Shown here: piece by piece, positions 1-12,284 of the stretch | How positions within the stretch are numbered: the first letter of the stretch is position 1 | Layout: every line of letters begins with the position of its first letter | Source of the DNA: Galaxea fascicularis | Lineage: Eukaryota; Cnidaria; Anthozoa; Scleractinia; Euphylliidae | DNA: 64,000 nt | Direction: 5' to 3' | Assembly: GCA_948470475.1 (NCBI GenBank) | Contig: OX419335.1 | Span: forward strand, 34,455,319 to 34,519,318 | Program-made: the position numbers and the translations under genes | Notes under the pieces: model-generated | What the model was told of the DNA's origin: nothing | Database searches by the model: none | Seen by the model: the letters and a program-made list of their open reading frames with translations, nothing else

Positions 1-11
1 TCCCAACTCAC

Positions 12-3000
12 CGGTACGATTGCGTCCTGAATCGGTTGCTTGTTGGGACCGAGCTTAAGGCGAAATTTCGACGTTCCAGTCATCAAGTACATAATTCCAC
101 CATTTTGACCCGCGCAAATGTTTTGGACGTACTGTACAATTTTGTCTTCGTACTTTGCCCAAAGACCTCGATTCCAAGTAGGATCCTGCGGTACTGCGTT
201 CGTGTAAGTAAAAGTGGCCTTCACATGCGATGCGCTAAACGAGTTGATCTTGACAGGGTTCAAATGACCTTTGTCCATTTTCGAGTTTTGATACAATTTG
301 GTGGTACCTTGCCTGGTGATACCTGAAATATTAATACGTAAACTCCATTTACAGAAGACCGGTCTAATAGGAGGGTCTCAATGGGGTTAACCGTTAGCCG
401 TGAAGCGTCAAAAAAAGTTAACTATTAAGCGTGAAAATGACCAAAAAATAAAATATTTTAGAGACCTCAGGTCACTCGACACCGTTTTACCTCCTTTGCA
501 CTACTCTCTGGCATCCTCAGAGACAGAGTCGGCGGACATCCTCAGAGACAGTCGGTTTTGTAGAAATGATAATCCTACAAAACTGGGGAGCAGGGTGGCG
601 CAGTGGTAAGTGCACTCGCCTCCCACCAATGTGGCCCAGATTCGATTCCTGGACTCCACGTCATATGTGGGTTGAGTTTGTTGTTGGTTCTCTACTCTGC
701 TCCGAGAGCTTTTCACCTCCGGGTACTCCGGTTTTCCCCTCTCCCCCGCAAAAACCAACACTTCCAATTCGATCCGGATGCAGGACCTCCCTGAAAACCA
801 CTTCGCGGTGAGTGGAGCTTCCTGGGTATATGTCATTGATTTATTTATTTTATAGATGGCTGATCTTTGACAGTTTAAATCGACTGAAATTCCTCGATCT
901 TGCAATTTTTATCGGACTGCCGGTCATTTAGTGTTTTTAGCGCCTTGGCCGGCAGTCGACCTGAAAAAAATTCTAAGTGCCGCAAATCACGGTTCGTCCA
1001 ATGAGAAGCCCAGCATAAAGCAAGCGCTGAACAATCATCTTTATCATCCTTAAAAAATCATTTCAGGATCGCTTGACTTTTCTTAATCGACATACGATGG
1101 TTTGGATTAGCCAGGATTCTTTGATTTGACAATTTTCAGTAAAATATCGGACTGTCGTTAATTAGTGTTTTTGACACCTTGGCCGTTTACCGGCCATATA
1201 ACCACAGCGAATATTTTCCTCTGTGAGGAAAATAATTTCCCATAGTGGCCAGGCGAGGATCAAGGTTTGGTCTGACAAGCAGCTAATCTGTTCGGACAAA
1301 AAATGTTTGGAAAGTCAAGTTAAAAATAGCACAAGGTATAAATAGAAAACATCGTGACTATAAAAGGGTGACTAATATCTCTCGGGACTTTCACAAAATA
1401 TGTTATCTCGCCTTCAGAATATAGTCGGAAATTTTATTGCGACCAAAAACGTTTATAAAACTAACTTCAAATAAGCCGTCGACCAGTAAGAAACTTTAAC
1501 TTGCCTGTTATAGTTTTTAACAAAGCAACCGTATTTGAATCGTATCTCAGTTAAAAGTCCTGTTCAAATTAAGAGTGCGTTTTTTTGGGAAAATCCAAAT
1601 CCGGATTTCTGAATCCAAAAACGGATTTCGCGTTTTTTTTTTTAGTGAAATCCAAAAACAGATCATTAATCCATGAAATCTCATATCGACTTTTTGGCCG
1701 ACTTCTATGTCGAGTTTTTTTGTCGCGGAGTTTTTTTGCCAACTTTTTTTGTCGTGATTTTTGTCGACTTTTATGTTGAGTTTTATGTCGAGGTATTTGA
1801 CGCCTTTTTTGTCGACTTGTATGTCGAGATATTTGTAGACTGTTTTACCGAGATTTTTCAGTTTTTTGTTGACAGAGGGCCTTTAGACTTAGATTATACT
1901 TAGGTTCAAGCCAAAATGGATATTTCCTCATTTTCATTGCACTTCAGTAGTCTTAAAACAGGGACCGCTCGGCGAGGATGTACGGTCCTAAATTGGCTAT
2001 ATTCCCACACTGTAAGTGCATCCGGTGGAGCTAATGACATCTTTGAAAGCCATTTATCTCTACAGAGATTCTCTTGCTCTATTCCAGGACACAACCTTAA
2101 GACAGTTATAACGTGCCTCGAAAGGAAATTCATGCAAAGAATAAAATTCTAAGGCAATTCTAAGGCAAGACACTGAAAAGACAAGGACGTCGTGTGATCA
2201 ACAATATTTCATTGGATTTTCCCGAAATCAGTCCGAACAGTTTTCTCTGTATAGTCAAGCCCAAGACGAAAATGGCTTTCAGCGATGTCATTACGTCCAC
2301 CAGGATGCACTTGCAATGTGGAAATATAGTTTGGAAGTCGTATAGCCTCACTTGTCACTTGTCCAAATAACAGTCGGTCAAAAACTCGACAAAATTCTCG
2401 ACAAAAATGTTGGCAAAAACTCGATAATAATGTAGACGCAAATCCCGACAAAAAACTCGACAAAAAAACTCGACATAAAAGTCGACATAAAAGTCGACAA
2501 AAATCTCAACAAAAACGTCAGCAAAAAACTCGACTTAAAAGTGGACAAAAATCTCGGCAATAAAGTCGGTCAAAAGGTCGATATGACGCCGAAAAGGCTG
2601 AGAGAAACCATGACACTTACTAGGCTCCGTAGTAAGCACCTTTCCTTCAACTAAACAATTTGAGTGGTAAAATACCGCTGATAAGTCGTCAGTTTGTAGG
2701 TTAGCTGGTGCGTATTTTTTGCATCACCTGTTTTAATTGATCGCAAGAGCTGTTTCTTTTCTTATGGCGTATTTTCAACTAAATCAGACCCCTGGTACTC
2801 CTATTAGCAGAAAATATTTACATGATATCACTATAACTGGTGTTATTCTGGTAAACAGCTGAAATGTTTGTGAGAGACAACACAAACGCACGTGTGCGTT
2901 GTCATGGCAAATGATCCTTTTTCGAATCTTCCGTGTTTTTGGTGGTGAAGAATCCATATGATCCGAGATCACAAATCCTTTTTTAGATTCTCCCAGAAAA

Positions 3001-5580
3001 ACGCACCCAAAGCCCAGACAACAAACAATTGGGGTATTTGGTCCAATGTAATTTACATTAATGCATACGACACCTGTGGATCTTTGGCGATACCACTCTT
3101 TAATTTTACGGAATATATTAGCGCGTAAACGGTTCTTTTACCAAGAGGTGTGCCTGAAAAAGATGTGCTCCCACAAACACAAACAAAATATACAGGTTTC
3201 TAACCCATACTTTTTTAAAGAAAGTTAAGTTGTTGTAAACTCAAAGTGTTGTAATGTTCCTCATCCATGAGCTAGCTCACACAGGAGCCTTTGATTTAGC
3301 AAGATGTGCCCTCAGGACATAGGAAGGCATGAAGTAATTTTGTCACAACGAGAAACAAATTGAAGGGCTGGGTGCATAAACAAGCAACCAAGCAAGCTGT
3401 GGCCCGGCAAACGCAGGGGAAAAATGATTGTTTTAATGAACTCATGATGGTCATACGCCACAAATGAGGGTAATCTAAACGAAAAAAACATGATTTGTCT
3501 TTTTGATTCGGTATAGACCTTTTTAGCTTGTAGATTTTGTTTTCCCATTGTAGACCACGGTTTCGCACTGAAACGGTGCGTAAGCGACCGGACAAGCTGA
3601 AACTGTAAAAATCCGCTGAAGAAGACATTAAAGTCGAAACCGGTCGGGAAAATGGCTTGTTTTGGTCGAGACGGCTGGATCGACACCCAACCATAAGAGT
3701 CCATCCTTAATTTCCAGTGCGATGAACCGCAAGGTAGGTTCTGTTAAAGGAGTTGAGAAGCGGGCAGGATCTAGACCCCCTCTCCCAGCAAGAGAAATTC
3801 TGTGCAAATTATATATTATAATTCAGTTCTAGTTTTTCAATTTCTCCAGAAGTTCTCCAGTGTTGGGTTTCCCTTAACTCTCTTTCACAATTTCTCCTCA
3901 ACTTGGACTGCGATCCTCCTGGAGGTGATACGCTGTTGGCTCAAGGGTCCTACTTAACTGACTACATATTATATTTATATATTATTTTGAATTAAGAAGC
4001 TGGAAATCTAACAATGTGGTCACAAGTTAGTAGGATCCAAAGTAGTAGTAAGTAGTTGAATGAAGAAAGTAACAACAGCGAACTACTAACTGATCCTTTT
4101 TGAATGAAAATAACTCATGCCGCGAGTGGAAATCGAACCTGCGTCCCCCTGGTTACTAGTCGGGTGTGCTAACCACCGCACTATCACGACAACAGTGAGG
4201 TACTGGTCAGCCGCGGGGTTCCCCGGCGTTTAAACATTCAGGAACAGGACATACATCGGATCACCCGAGGATCATAATTCACAGGTTACCAGCAAATTAT
4301 ATTAATATTATGAATGGAGAAGCTGGAAATCCGACCATGCAGTCGCAAGTTAGTAGAATTCAAAGGATACACAACGCCTTGCTACACAAATATTATTCAG
4401 TAGTTGAATGAAGAAAGTAACAACAGCGAACTACTAACTGATCCTTTTTGAATGAAAAAACATTTATGCCGGAACATTCGATATGCTTACGTATTACCTT
4501 TGATTACAACTGTTATAAGACAGTTAAATAAATAAATAAATAAAAATAAATGAATTTTCAGACCATTCACTCACCCTTGTTAACTCTCCAAGAGTGTGCT
4601 CTACCCTTAACACGACCTATACCTTTCGCTTGTGTGGAATCTACAGTGTAAGCAGACAGTACGGCGATCCCAGTGTTTTCATCAAATAGAGTCGAGTAGT
4701 AAAAACCAGGTGTCTTTGGAATCGTTTGACAAATGTAGCGCAGTGTTTTGGATTTTCCGTTAAAGAGGTACGTCGGCATCTGTTGGCCCAAGAAGAAATT
4801 CTTGAAAAAAGGGGAGGGAGCGTTTAGCGAGCAAGTAGCGGGGAGCATTCGCCGCACCTCGTCTGTTTAGAACAAAAAATAATATTAATAACCAGCTAAA
4901 ATTGCGTTCCTCTAAATCAATGCCTGTGCAAAGTTATTTGTTCCATCGGGATCAAAAATGTTGAAAAAAGATAAAGAAAACAAAAAGCGACCTATCACGA
5001 CAACGGACATGACAACTCACAGAAGAGGCATCTCTGGAAACATCACTTTATTAAACAGGATTCAAACACCATAAGGTACTTAAAAATGCCTGTCGTACAG
5101 CCTTTGGTTGATTTGGCTAGTTGGGTGCCCCTGTGTCTAGACCAAACAATCATAAATCAAGTCTCAGCGAGTACTTTAATTTCTGGAAGTGTTCTCTCTG
5201 TCCCCCGTTTGTCGCTCTCCCGCAGGGTAACTGGATGTAGTCATTTATCATTCCAATACCGGGAAATACCAAGAGCTACCTTCAACCACCAAATCGTGTT
5301 AACGGTTGGATTCAACTACTGCCAACGTTCACGTCTTGAACTAATTATTCAACACAGTTGAATCACAAGGTATTTGTTATTAACAAATAAAGGGAAATAA
5401 TCACTCCGCTGAGATAATTCCTCAGTTTTTTCATAGCATTAAAGCACCCCTGCATCGTCCCAGGCTACCTGATTAAGGAATTCTGATTTAAAGGCACTTA
5501 CCAGGGGCCTCGTTTGAACATGCAGTCGTTAGCATTAAGGCTGCAATTAGGAGGAGAGAATACGTCTTTACCAAAGGCAT
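12..5580 (-). CDS. ENDOD1-like DNA/RNA non-specific endonuclease, exons 1-3 (3' end off window)
   Basis: Three exons fit one reading frame on the minus strand: exon 1 at 5580-5502, exon 2 at 4862-4575, exon 3 at 322-12. Exon 1 starts at ATG 5580 and encodes a signal peptide (MPLVKTY, then a Leu/Ala-rich core ending TTACSNEAP). Exon 2 carries the N-terminal fold (LRYICQTIPKTPGFYYSTLF, then IAVLSAYTV). Exon 3 carries the nuclease core, with DKGHLNPVKINSF matching the DRGH-type catalytic histidine motif, followed by TFTYTNAVPQ and the NRGLWAKYE segment. Splice sites are GTAAGT, GTGAGT and GTGAGT donors with CAG acceptors, and phases agree. The last exon, seen in the paralogue at 8728-9003, would lie left of the window. 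The family cleaves nucleic acid in a Mg-dependent way and is secreted or membrane-bound; substrate here is unknown. The copy looks intact as far as it can be read. Confidence 0.78.
331..587. other. Intron sequence of the ENDOD1-like gene
   Basis: Lies inside the intron between exon 3 (ending at 322) and exon 2 (4862-4575). The whole intron, 323-4574, is filled mostly by repeats: a SINE at 588-860, a foldback element at 1573-3008 and SINE-like heads near 4130. The stretch 860-1570 and the stretch 3010-4100 show no feature I can support. Confidence 0.5.
588..860 (+). mobile_element. tRNA-derived SINE
   Basis: The head carries RNA polymerase III promoter boxes: A box around TGGCGCAGTGG (597-607) and B box around GATTCGATTCC (639-649). 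A body follows with CTCCGGGTACTCCGGTTTTC and CCCCGCAAAAACCAACA. This head-and-body combination is, from memory, typical of abundant anthozoan SINEs. The copy has diverged and ends in A/T-rich sequence near 855. It is not a functional tRNA because the acceptor stem does not close. Confidence 0.72.
1573..3008. mobile_element. Foldback-type element with long inverted repeats
   Basis: The outer ends are inverted copies (GTGCGTTTTTTTGGGAAAAT at 1575 against GGGTGCGTTTTTCTGGGAGA read from 3008 backwards). Nested inside, 1690-1870 has tandem GTCGA-CTTTTATGT units and 2370-2580 has the same units inverted. Further in, 1935-2090 and 2217-2345 are inverted homologues sharing AAGTGCATCC and TAATGACATC. 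No transposase ORF is visible. This nested inverted structure is that of a foldback or hairpin transposon; the class cannot be assigned. Confidence 0.6.
4121..4300 (-). mobile_element. tRNA-like SINE head
   Basis: Minus-strand reading gives an A-box-like segment (TAGTGCGGTGGTTAGCACAC) and a B box (GGTTCGATTTCC) near 4127-4193, with a CGGGTG anticodon-arm region between. There is no CCA and no clean stem. It fits a SINE head or decayed tRNA pseudogene. Confidence 0.55.
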
Positions 5581-6290
5581 GGTTCCTAGTGTTTCACACC
5601 CAGTTGAACGAGCGCAAATGCCAAACACTGATTGCAAGTGAACAGTGCTCGGCTTGTAGTATATGTGAAGGAATACCCGAATTACGTGTCCGCTAAGAAT
5701 TCGCCTTTGTCACGGTTATTATGTTTACCACAAATAACCTGCATGGAGAGGTTTGCTTGAGGTTAAGAGGTTAACAGGTTTGCTTGTAAAATAATAATAA
5801 TTAAAAGAAAAGAATCAAATCATTTTCGAAAACTAAAACGTGACACAAAAATCCCATGCTTTGTCTTTAGTTTAAAAAGGTACATTACACGTTTGTTAAC
5901 TTTAAAAGTTTGTTAGGTGTGAAAGTTGCTTAGAGGCAGTCAACAGTGATAATCAAATAGGAAAAGTATGAAATTCAGTTAGGTTTTGGAGATGCATAAT
6001 AAATATGGTATCAGATAGGGGAAGCAATAAACAATTTTACTCAGAATAAATGGTGCATTTATCTGTGTTATTCAGTCCCTATGACTGAAAAATGTATGGC
6101 AAAAACCAACAACTTTCGTGTTTTGCCTGATCGGGAATTGCCGATCGATTCGCCGAAATACTGGATCGCCCTGGGATACATACTTCTTTGTTTTGCAATG
6201 CTAGGTACAGGATTGTAGCCAATACGTAGCCAAATAATTAACATAAAGACTAATTTTATCTCAGCTCGCATCAGTAGTGAAAGATCGGTA
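4490..6290. repeat. Left arm of a long inverted duplication (partner 14600-17070)
   Basis: The segment holding exons 1-2 of the intact nuclease gene and its 5' flank reappears in inverted orientation at about 14600-17070. Shared landmarks are the flank motif GCCATACATTTTTCAGT (about 6085 and 14797), a stretch ending CACGTTTGTTAACTTTAAAG, the signal-peptide exon and exon 2. The right arm is longer because of a 746-bp LTR insertion at 15026-15771. The minus-strand reading frame at 6068-6271 lies in this flank; I do not recognise it. Confidence 0.7.
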
Positions 6291-7513
6291 AAGTGGCTAC
6301 CCGTTTAACATTCTGGTCCTGGCCAGTGGGATGACAGTTTCATGTCACGTCTTTTCTAATTTCTGTCCGAATTTGTCACTAAGCTGTAACATGTACATTC
6401 TTTGTCATTCACAATAAATTCCTCTTTTTCATTCCATCTTACAAAATTCTATCCACAAAACATATACACGTTTAAAAGACGCCAAATTTATTTTGTCCCC
6501 GACGGTTTAGGGCTTTTAAATTGCGCGCTAGCTCAACAAGTGGGGCAAATCATCAGGGGATGTTCCAATTGTTAGCCCAAAGGTCAGTAAGGTTTACGGT
6601 TGAACGTATGGTCATAATTAGGTTTAGGTTAGGTATATCATAAGGATTAGGGTTTGGAATATTACCAGTAGCAATTAGTAATTGCCAATTAATGACAACC
6701 AAAGTGTCGGACAAAGACAGAGATGGTAAAGTCGCCTTCACTGAATCGAGCTGGTTGTTGTGTTGAAGTATTAGCAGCACGAAAGTACTAGTATGGGTTG
6801 GAAGTCATTTGGCAGACAGGCGGTGCCACTGTTCGCCTTGCAAAAGATGAGAAAAAGCAGCGCAATCTTAATTTAATCTTGTAGGGTTTCGCTGTCTAAA
6901 AGACGAGAGTGTTTGACTACTGTAGTCCGTAAATTTTCAAGAAGAACTATTACAAGGAAGTAAGAAGGAAATGTCTTCTAGCTCGTGGATGTTGCTGTCC
7001 TTTCTGACCACGGAATGATTGAGAGGGATTTGGAGGAGAAGTGAGAGGACGGGAAAATGCAAAGCACTTGTGGAAGGTCTGTAGGATACCCTACAAGATT
7101 GATATGGAAAACAAAGGAGAGACATTATCAGTTTGTTTCAGGAAGCAACTAAAAATAAACTTACACATAAATCACTAGGCCAGGTCATTTATTGAAATTT
7201 TTTATAACTTTATACACATCTGCACATGACAGTGAAATGGCAGTATTCTCACTTGAATATTGATATTATAAGGGAAGTACTAATCATTACATAGTTGAAG
7301 GCTCTTCTCAAAGGTGTTAACACCTGGTTAACAATCGTATTTCAGGGTTCGCTAGATGATTCCATAAACTATTCTTTCGCGCGCGTGAATTCATTAAAAA
7401 TATTTGGCTGTAAGCTCTGCACTTTGGCTCGGAGTGAAGCAGCTGAGCCGGTTGCAATAATTTGTCAACCAAGATATGTTTTTTTTTTCCGTTCGGTCAT
7501 TTTCATCGCTTAA

Positions 7514-7569
7514 GTTGCAGCTGTGGCTTTGTCATGGTCTTTCTTTTCCATGACCGCGATAGACTGGGT
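7514..7569 (-). pseudogene. Remnant of ENDOD1-like exon 4
   Basis: Minus-strand reading gives QSIAVMEKKDHDKA, matching QSIAVMGNNDSDKG of the exon at 8728-9003. The similarity continues in the nucleotide sequence around CATGACCGCGATAGACTGGG, which occurs at about 7549-7568 and 8880-8899. Sequence on either side is not alignable by eye. It is a short decayed duplicate. Confidence 0.5.
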
Positions 7570-7654
7570 CTCTCAGACTAACCCGGCATTTCACAGTCTT
7601 CACAGCACACGCGACACCACACACATCAAGCATCAAGCCGCTGAGCACATCAAA

Positions 7655-7776
7655 TTGGCCATTCCGAAATTCAAAAGGGAACTGGGGCGAGTTTCTAATT
7701 TTTGAGGCTGCGTCGATTACTTCAAAATTTGAAACTCGCCTCAGTTCCCTTTTGAATTTCGGAATGGCCAATTTGG
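7655..7776. repeat. Inverted repeat, about 50-bp arms
   Basis: AATTGGCCATTCCGAAATTC at about 7656 reads on into AAAAGGGAACTG and GCGAGTTTC. The inverse copy runs 7722-7773, with roughly 20 bases of loop. A few mismatches are visible. Probably a short MITE that could form a hairpin. Confidence 0.65.
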
Positions 7777-8727
7777 GCGGCTATACGATTTGAAGTCAGG
7801 GCTCAAATGCTCGAAAGTAGATTTGCACTAACCCACACAAATAAAATATAACTGAAGCTCTCATTGCACTTGTTGAGAATGTGTTTAGAACAAGTTCTAT
7901 GCTCAAGCTATAATCAAGATCAAGTCAAAACTTAATGTCGAAAATGTTGTGAGGATATTTTAGTTGAAAAGTAATTAAGCCGGAATCAAGGTTCACGATA
8001 ACACAAGATTAGATTTAATCGTGGTTTGAACAACTGGGTCCAGATGTTTAGGCTGGTTGGCTGGCTGGCTGGAAGAAGTCTTTGTTGACCATTTGGTCTT
8101 TATTAATTCACAGGTGTGTTTGGTCGCGACTTTGTTTTGAGTGGGAGGTTTTCAGTCGATCAAAGTGCGTAAAATGTTAGAATTTTTTTGGGGAAGGTGC
8201 ATGGTTGTCTTGCCATTAAACAACCATCGCTAGTAGCATTCAAAACAAAAGGTTTCGTTATTTAACTATTCCAGTTAAGGAAGAAGTTAATTGGTAAGCC
8301 TGCTGTTGTTGCTTAATATCCGACTGTGCATTCGGGGCAGCCGAGTCAATATGTTAACATCCCGTCGAGCACACTTTCCAAGTTCTAGATCTGATCATTT
8401 CTACTACTAGTATACTTAAGTCACGTTTTTTATGGAAGTTTTGAGGTCATTTCTTAAGACATAGGTCTTCAAGATTTTACAAACGCCAATTAATAGTGTT
8501 TTTAACCGTGGCGGTTTGCGGTTTTCTTTTTTATCTAATTCTAGCTCTTTTTCGTAGCATTATGAAATAGATTAATTCAGAAATTACTAAATTTGTTTTC
8601 ACCATTTAATGGAACTTTGTTTAACTGGTCAGTAATGAGACAAAATGGTTAGATTGGGGCATTTTAACGTCAGCACGTATTTCATGATTATCATTCGAAA
8701 TAACTTTTCTGAGCTCTTTTCATTACG

Positions 8728-9003
8728 TTACGGTAACAAATAACTGTTCTTTCTGCATTCCTTGAAGGATGGAAATAAATCAGCTGGGGGTTGTTTTGCT
8801 CTGTTACCAAGGATGTCTTCCAGCTCAGCCAGGGTCATCGAAGTCGTTCCAAGTTTGCCTTTGTCAGAGTCATTGTTTCCCATGACCGCGATAGACTGGG
8901 CCTTAAAATTTCCCTTTTCTTTCCACACGCAGCAACCCGCTGTCCACATGGAATTTGGGCGCACGATTCTGTTTGGATCCAAAGCATTTGGAAAATAATC
9001 AAT
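8728..9003 (-). pseudogene. Exon 4 of the broken ENDOD1-like copy
   Basis: An open exon runs from a CCAG acceptor at 9003 to a stop at 8728, phase 0, which agrees with the phase-0 donor of exon 3. It encodes MWTAGCCVWKEKG, then FKAQSIAVMGNNDSDKG, then TSMTLAELEDILGN, which resembles the C-terminal part of ENDOD1-like nuclease domains (Trp-Ser/Thr-Ala-x-Cys-Cys followed by an amphipathic ELEDIL end). The exon itself is open. It belongs to the copy whose exon 3 at 10943-11253 is frameshifted and whose exons 1-2 are on the other strand, so it is called part of a pseudogene. A shorter remnant of the same exon lies at about 7514-7569. Confidence 0.65.
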
Positions 9004-9589
9004 CTGGAGATAAAGCAAAAGAAAACATGTCAAGCTGTTTCCACAGATTCTGCAATGTAGGTCCGAAGGCGTGGGACAATTCCCGCAGCCCCCCCCCCCC
9101 CACCTCCCCCTCCCCATTCAATACAAATATCGAATATTTCAACATTGTCTGGAGTGAACGGCGGCCTAAAAAAAGGTGGTAAAAGAGCAATATTCGTTGA
9201 TGTTACAAGGATAAAAGTATGCGTAGTGAATTATCTAGTTTTTGCCCATGTTTGACAAATGTCCTAAGGAACTTAATTTTTCGAGTCCACCCGTTTCCAT
9301 TTCAGAACAAGTCGATAAGACCGGATACCATTCACTCTGAGGCAAGGCTAACTTTATTGACCATGACCGTCATGGCTTATTCTGTTGAATCGCGTATTCT
9401 GTTTTAAGCTTATCCCAGATTCAATGGATTGCCTTGTGTAATATAATGTAATTTGGGGCTTAAGTAATCTCGTACCCAGATCTCCCACAGTCAGGCGGAA
9501 GGGAGATCGTCACCAAGAGAACGTCAACAAATATGGTATAATAAAAGTTTCTGTGGCTGCCGAGCAAACAACAGAATGGCTTATCGATA

Positions 9590-9745
9590 CCGAAACGACC
9601 GCCGAAGGACCAATTTATATATATATTTGGTTTTATCAGCGGAGTTATTGATAATGTCAATTGGCCACCGTACAGGGATTCACTAAAAAAATCGAGGCTT
9701 GATTTTGGCCTTTTTTGTTTTCTTTTTGCACCAGTATCGCCCAGC
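9590..9745 (-). mobile_element. Penelope-like element 3' fragment
   Basis: Contains TTGGTTTTATCAGCGGAGTT followed by ATTGATAATGTCAATTGGCCACCGTACAGGGATTC. The same block occurs at 10330-10500 and 23843-24050, where it adjoins hammerhead-like sequence. These blocks match the terminal repeats I remember for Penelope-like retroelements. No coding remains here. Confidence 0.5.
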
Positions 9746-10329
9746 AATAAAAAGGTGAACTTCTACACTTTCCCAAGATTGACTTTTCTGAACAATAATG
9801 CTATGGAAAATACTTAAAAGAGCATTTCTGAGCCTCTAGATTTCAAAATTTTCTGGAGGGAGGGGGGGGGACATGCCCCCCAGATTCCCCTAGCGGCTGG
9901 CGCCCTCGGCGCGCGAAAGTTGCCTCGTCTTGTTCTGAAGTCCGGCTACGGCCCTGACATTGCAAAAGTTGCTGGGACTAAGCGATCTGTTAAGATCACT
10001 GATCGTTTCACGTGTATACCTTCGCAAAATGTCATCCACTGCACAAGTTCTACCTTATGCAACGACTCCGCGAATACCTTCGTAATGTTGAGAAAGCTGA
10101 TTAAAGACGTATCCAACCATTCGCTTGACATTTAAATCTCCTTAACTATCCAAAACAACACATGGCGATCTGCTGTCTTTCCCTACATCAAGGTACCACA
10201 AAAAGCCACAAGAAGCCAGAGCAAAACTTCATCATCTTAAATCAGCACCCTTAAATAAATCTCCACAGTATCAAAGAATGCTTTTCGTTTAATTCTTGTT
10301 TTTCACGTTACCACGTTCCTACCAACAGC

Positions 10330-10505
10330 TGTAGCTCCATCTTCACTACAAAAACTATACATAACCCATAATTCCTCGATTGGCTCTGATGAAGGACTAA
10401 TTCTCCAAACGTCGGCTCAGTTGAATCCCTTTACGGTGGTCAATTTACATTATCAACTCCACTGCTAAAACCAAATTTTTGTCTACCACTCCCACACCGA
10501 CGCAA
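10330..10505 (+). mobile_element. Penelope-like element terminal repeat with decayed hammerhead motif
   Basis: CTCTGATGAAGGACTAATTC followed by CTCCAAACGTCGGC resembles the hammerhead core CUGAUGA...GAAACGUC that Penelope-like elements carry, but the GAAA core has become CAAA. The block TTTACGGTGGTCAATTTAC and TTATCAACTCC follows, shared with 9628-9690 and 23860-23900. A non-functional relic. Confidence 0.6.
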
Positions 10506-10942
10506 CACTACAGTTTCTTTAAAAAGCAACCCCTTTATCCATTTGGAACAATTTCTAGTCAATGCGACAACAATCGATTAAAATCCTCCAAGCAATGATC
10601 TAAACGCAGTAATGACTGCTAATCAACATGTTGCCTCCAGTCGACAGCATCACCTGATGATGACTCACAGTTTAGAGGTCAATATGTCGAGAACCACCTC
10701 TTAGTGACCAAATCGTGACACTGCCAAACCAGGATAAACAGCTGCATATCATGATAAAAACTCAAAAACAGATTTTAAAAACTCTTTACAGTACAGGGTA
10801 TGGGGGTTCCTTCTATCAAATCTTGACCTATAGTCTCTGAGCGAACTGCTTGGTATTTTTCATTTCCGAATTTCACTCATTATCCAATATGAATTGAAAT
10901 AATACACCCACACGCTTTTAACCATGTCTCGGTCATCACCCA

Positions 10943-11253
10943 TGTTATCAACTCACCGATCCTGTTGCATCTTGGGTTGGTGGAACAGCACCGACCACAA
11001 GGTGAAAGTGCGACGTTCCAGTCAGCAGGTACATTGTTCCACCATACTTCCCCGCGCAGACGATCTGGACGTAATCCGCGATTTTGCTTTCGTACTTTTT
11101 CCATTCACCACGATTCCAACCAAGATATTGCGGTACCGCGTTAATGTACTGAAAGCAGACTTCACGTACTCTGCGTCAAATGAGTTGATCTTGACAGGAT
11201 GCAAGTGACCTTTATCGAGTCCGGATTTGTAGTACAAAGCGTCGGTACCTTGC
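10943..11253 (-). pseudogene. Exon 3 of the broken ENDOD1-like copy, frameshifted
   Basis: This is homologous along its length to exon 3 at 12-322, including the GTGAGT donor and the DKGHLHPVKINSF nuclease motif. Comparing the two, one base is missing after the AFS codons (near 11150), so the downstream INAVPQYLGWNRGEWKKYE part lies in another frame. The upstream frame ends at a stop near 11022. With exons 1-2 inverted at 16064-17040, this copy cannot make the enzyme. Confidence 0.72.
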
Positions 11254-11454
11254 CTGGAAATGCCTGAAACGTAATGAAAAGATTGTATCTGTATATATAG
11301 GCTAAAAATGCGTGCATCTGAATTACGTACTGATGATGAAGACCATAGTCTAATGACCTGGGATGCCCTGGGGGTGCCGTGAGTCCCCCTTTGTAAGCTT
11401 TTTTTAAGCAAACAACCTACAATATTCAGGTGACAATTTGGTGAGTACCCTCTG

Positions 11455-11520
11455 TTTGACAGCTAGAGTGTGACCCCCTCCCCCCCCCCCCCTTTGAAAA
11501 ATCTGGCTACGCCCATGAAT
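11455..11520. mobile_element. End of a hAT-like element
   Basis: A C-rich run is followed by TGAAAAATCTGGCTACGCCCATG. Reading inverted (CATGGGCGTAGCCAG), this resembles a common hAT-type terminus. The other end was not located. Assignment is weak. Confidence 0.35.
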
Positions 11521-12284
11521 GACGAATTGCAATTACAATCAGTTATAACTATACGCAAGGCAATCATTTTCAAGTCTCAAACCATTTTACTTACTGGCTT
11601 TACGTAGCTGAAAATACTAAAAACTAGTGAAAAATCAAGGAACCAGTCTGGAAACCAACAAACAAACCTTCAACCTTCACCTTCAATCTTACAATATAAA
11701 CCAAAACTTCGGCCTGCTTTTATGGCTACCACACTCAAATCTATCTCAAAACTGTAATGCAATTGCAGTTTATCTTAGTACAATAATACATTCTGCAATT
11801 TTAATTCAGTGAGTAATCTCTGAAATTTTAAACCCAGCTTATGACAATCTAGTTTTAAAATGTTTGGTTTTCTTTCTATACGTTAAGGTAATTACATGTA
11901 CATAAGCCACCTTACAAAAAATCAATTCAACGACATTTTGGAGTTTTTAAAGTTCAAAATGATTCTTTTTTTTTTCCTTGGCACCAATACAGAGCAAAAT
12001 ATATCACAATGGTGCGGAATGTTTTAAAACGCATTCATCTGACAAACAAGCAAGACTATCTCACACACAAAACACACATAACACAGCCACGACACAAAGA
12101 CACTCGCACTAACAATAAAAACCTAGTTTTATGCATGATCCAAGTTCTCCTTTGTAATACTTTCTCCATTTTAAAAAAAATGAGCGTTCAACTTATTGTT
12201 CCCTTTTGCAACCTTATACTCTAGCTGAACAACTAATTAACACGTGCCAAGAGAACGTTAAATACTGGTTTAGAGTTGTTGTTT

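Noticed and set aside
588..680. Functional tRNA genes at 588, 4121, 21130, 49481 and 56330
   Set aside because: A and B boxes exist but acceptor stems do not close and SINE bodies follow; they are SINE heads.
1673..2560. Phe/Val/Asp-rich frames at 1673-1903 and 2378-2560
   Set aside because: They are translations of the GTCGA repeat arms of the foldback element.
3296..3704. Two overlapping minus-strand frames of about 130 codons
   Set aside because: Different frames over the same bases, no recognised domain, no splice context; they sit within the nuclease gene intron.
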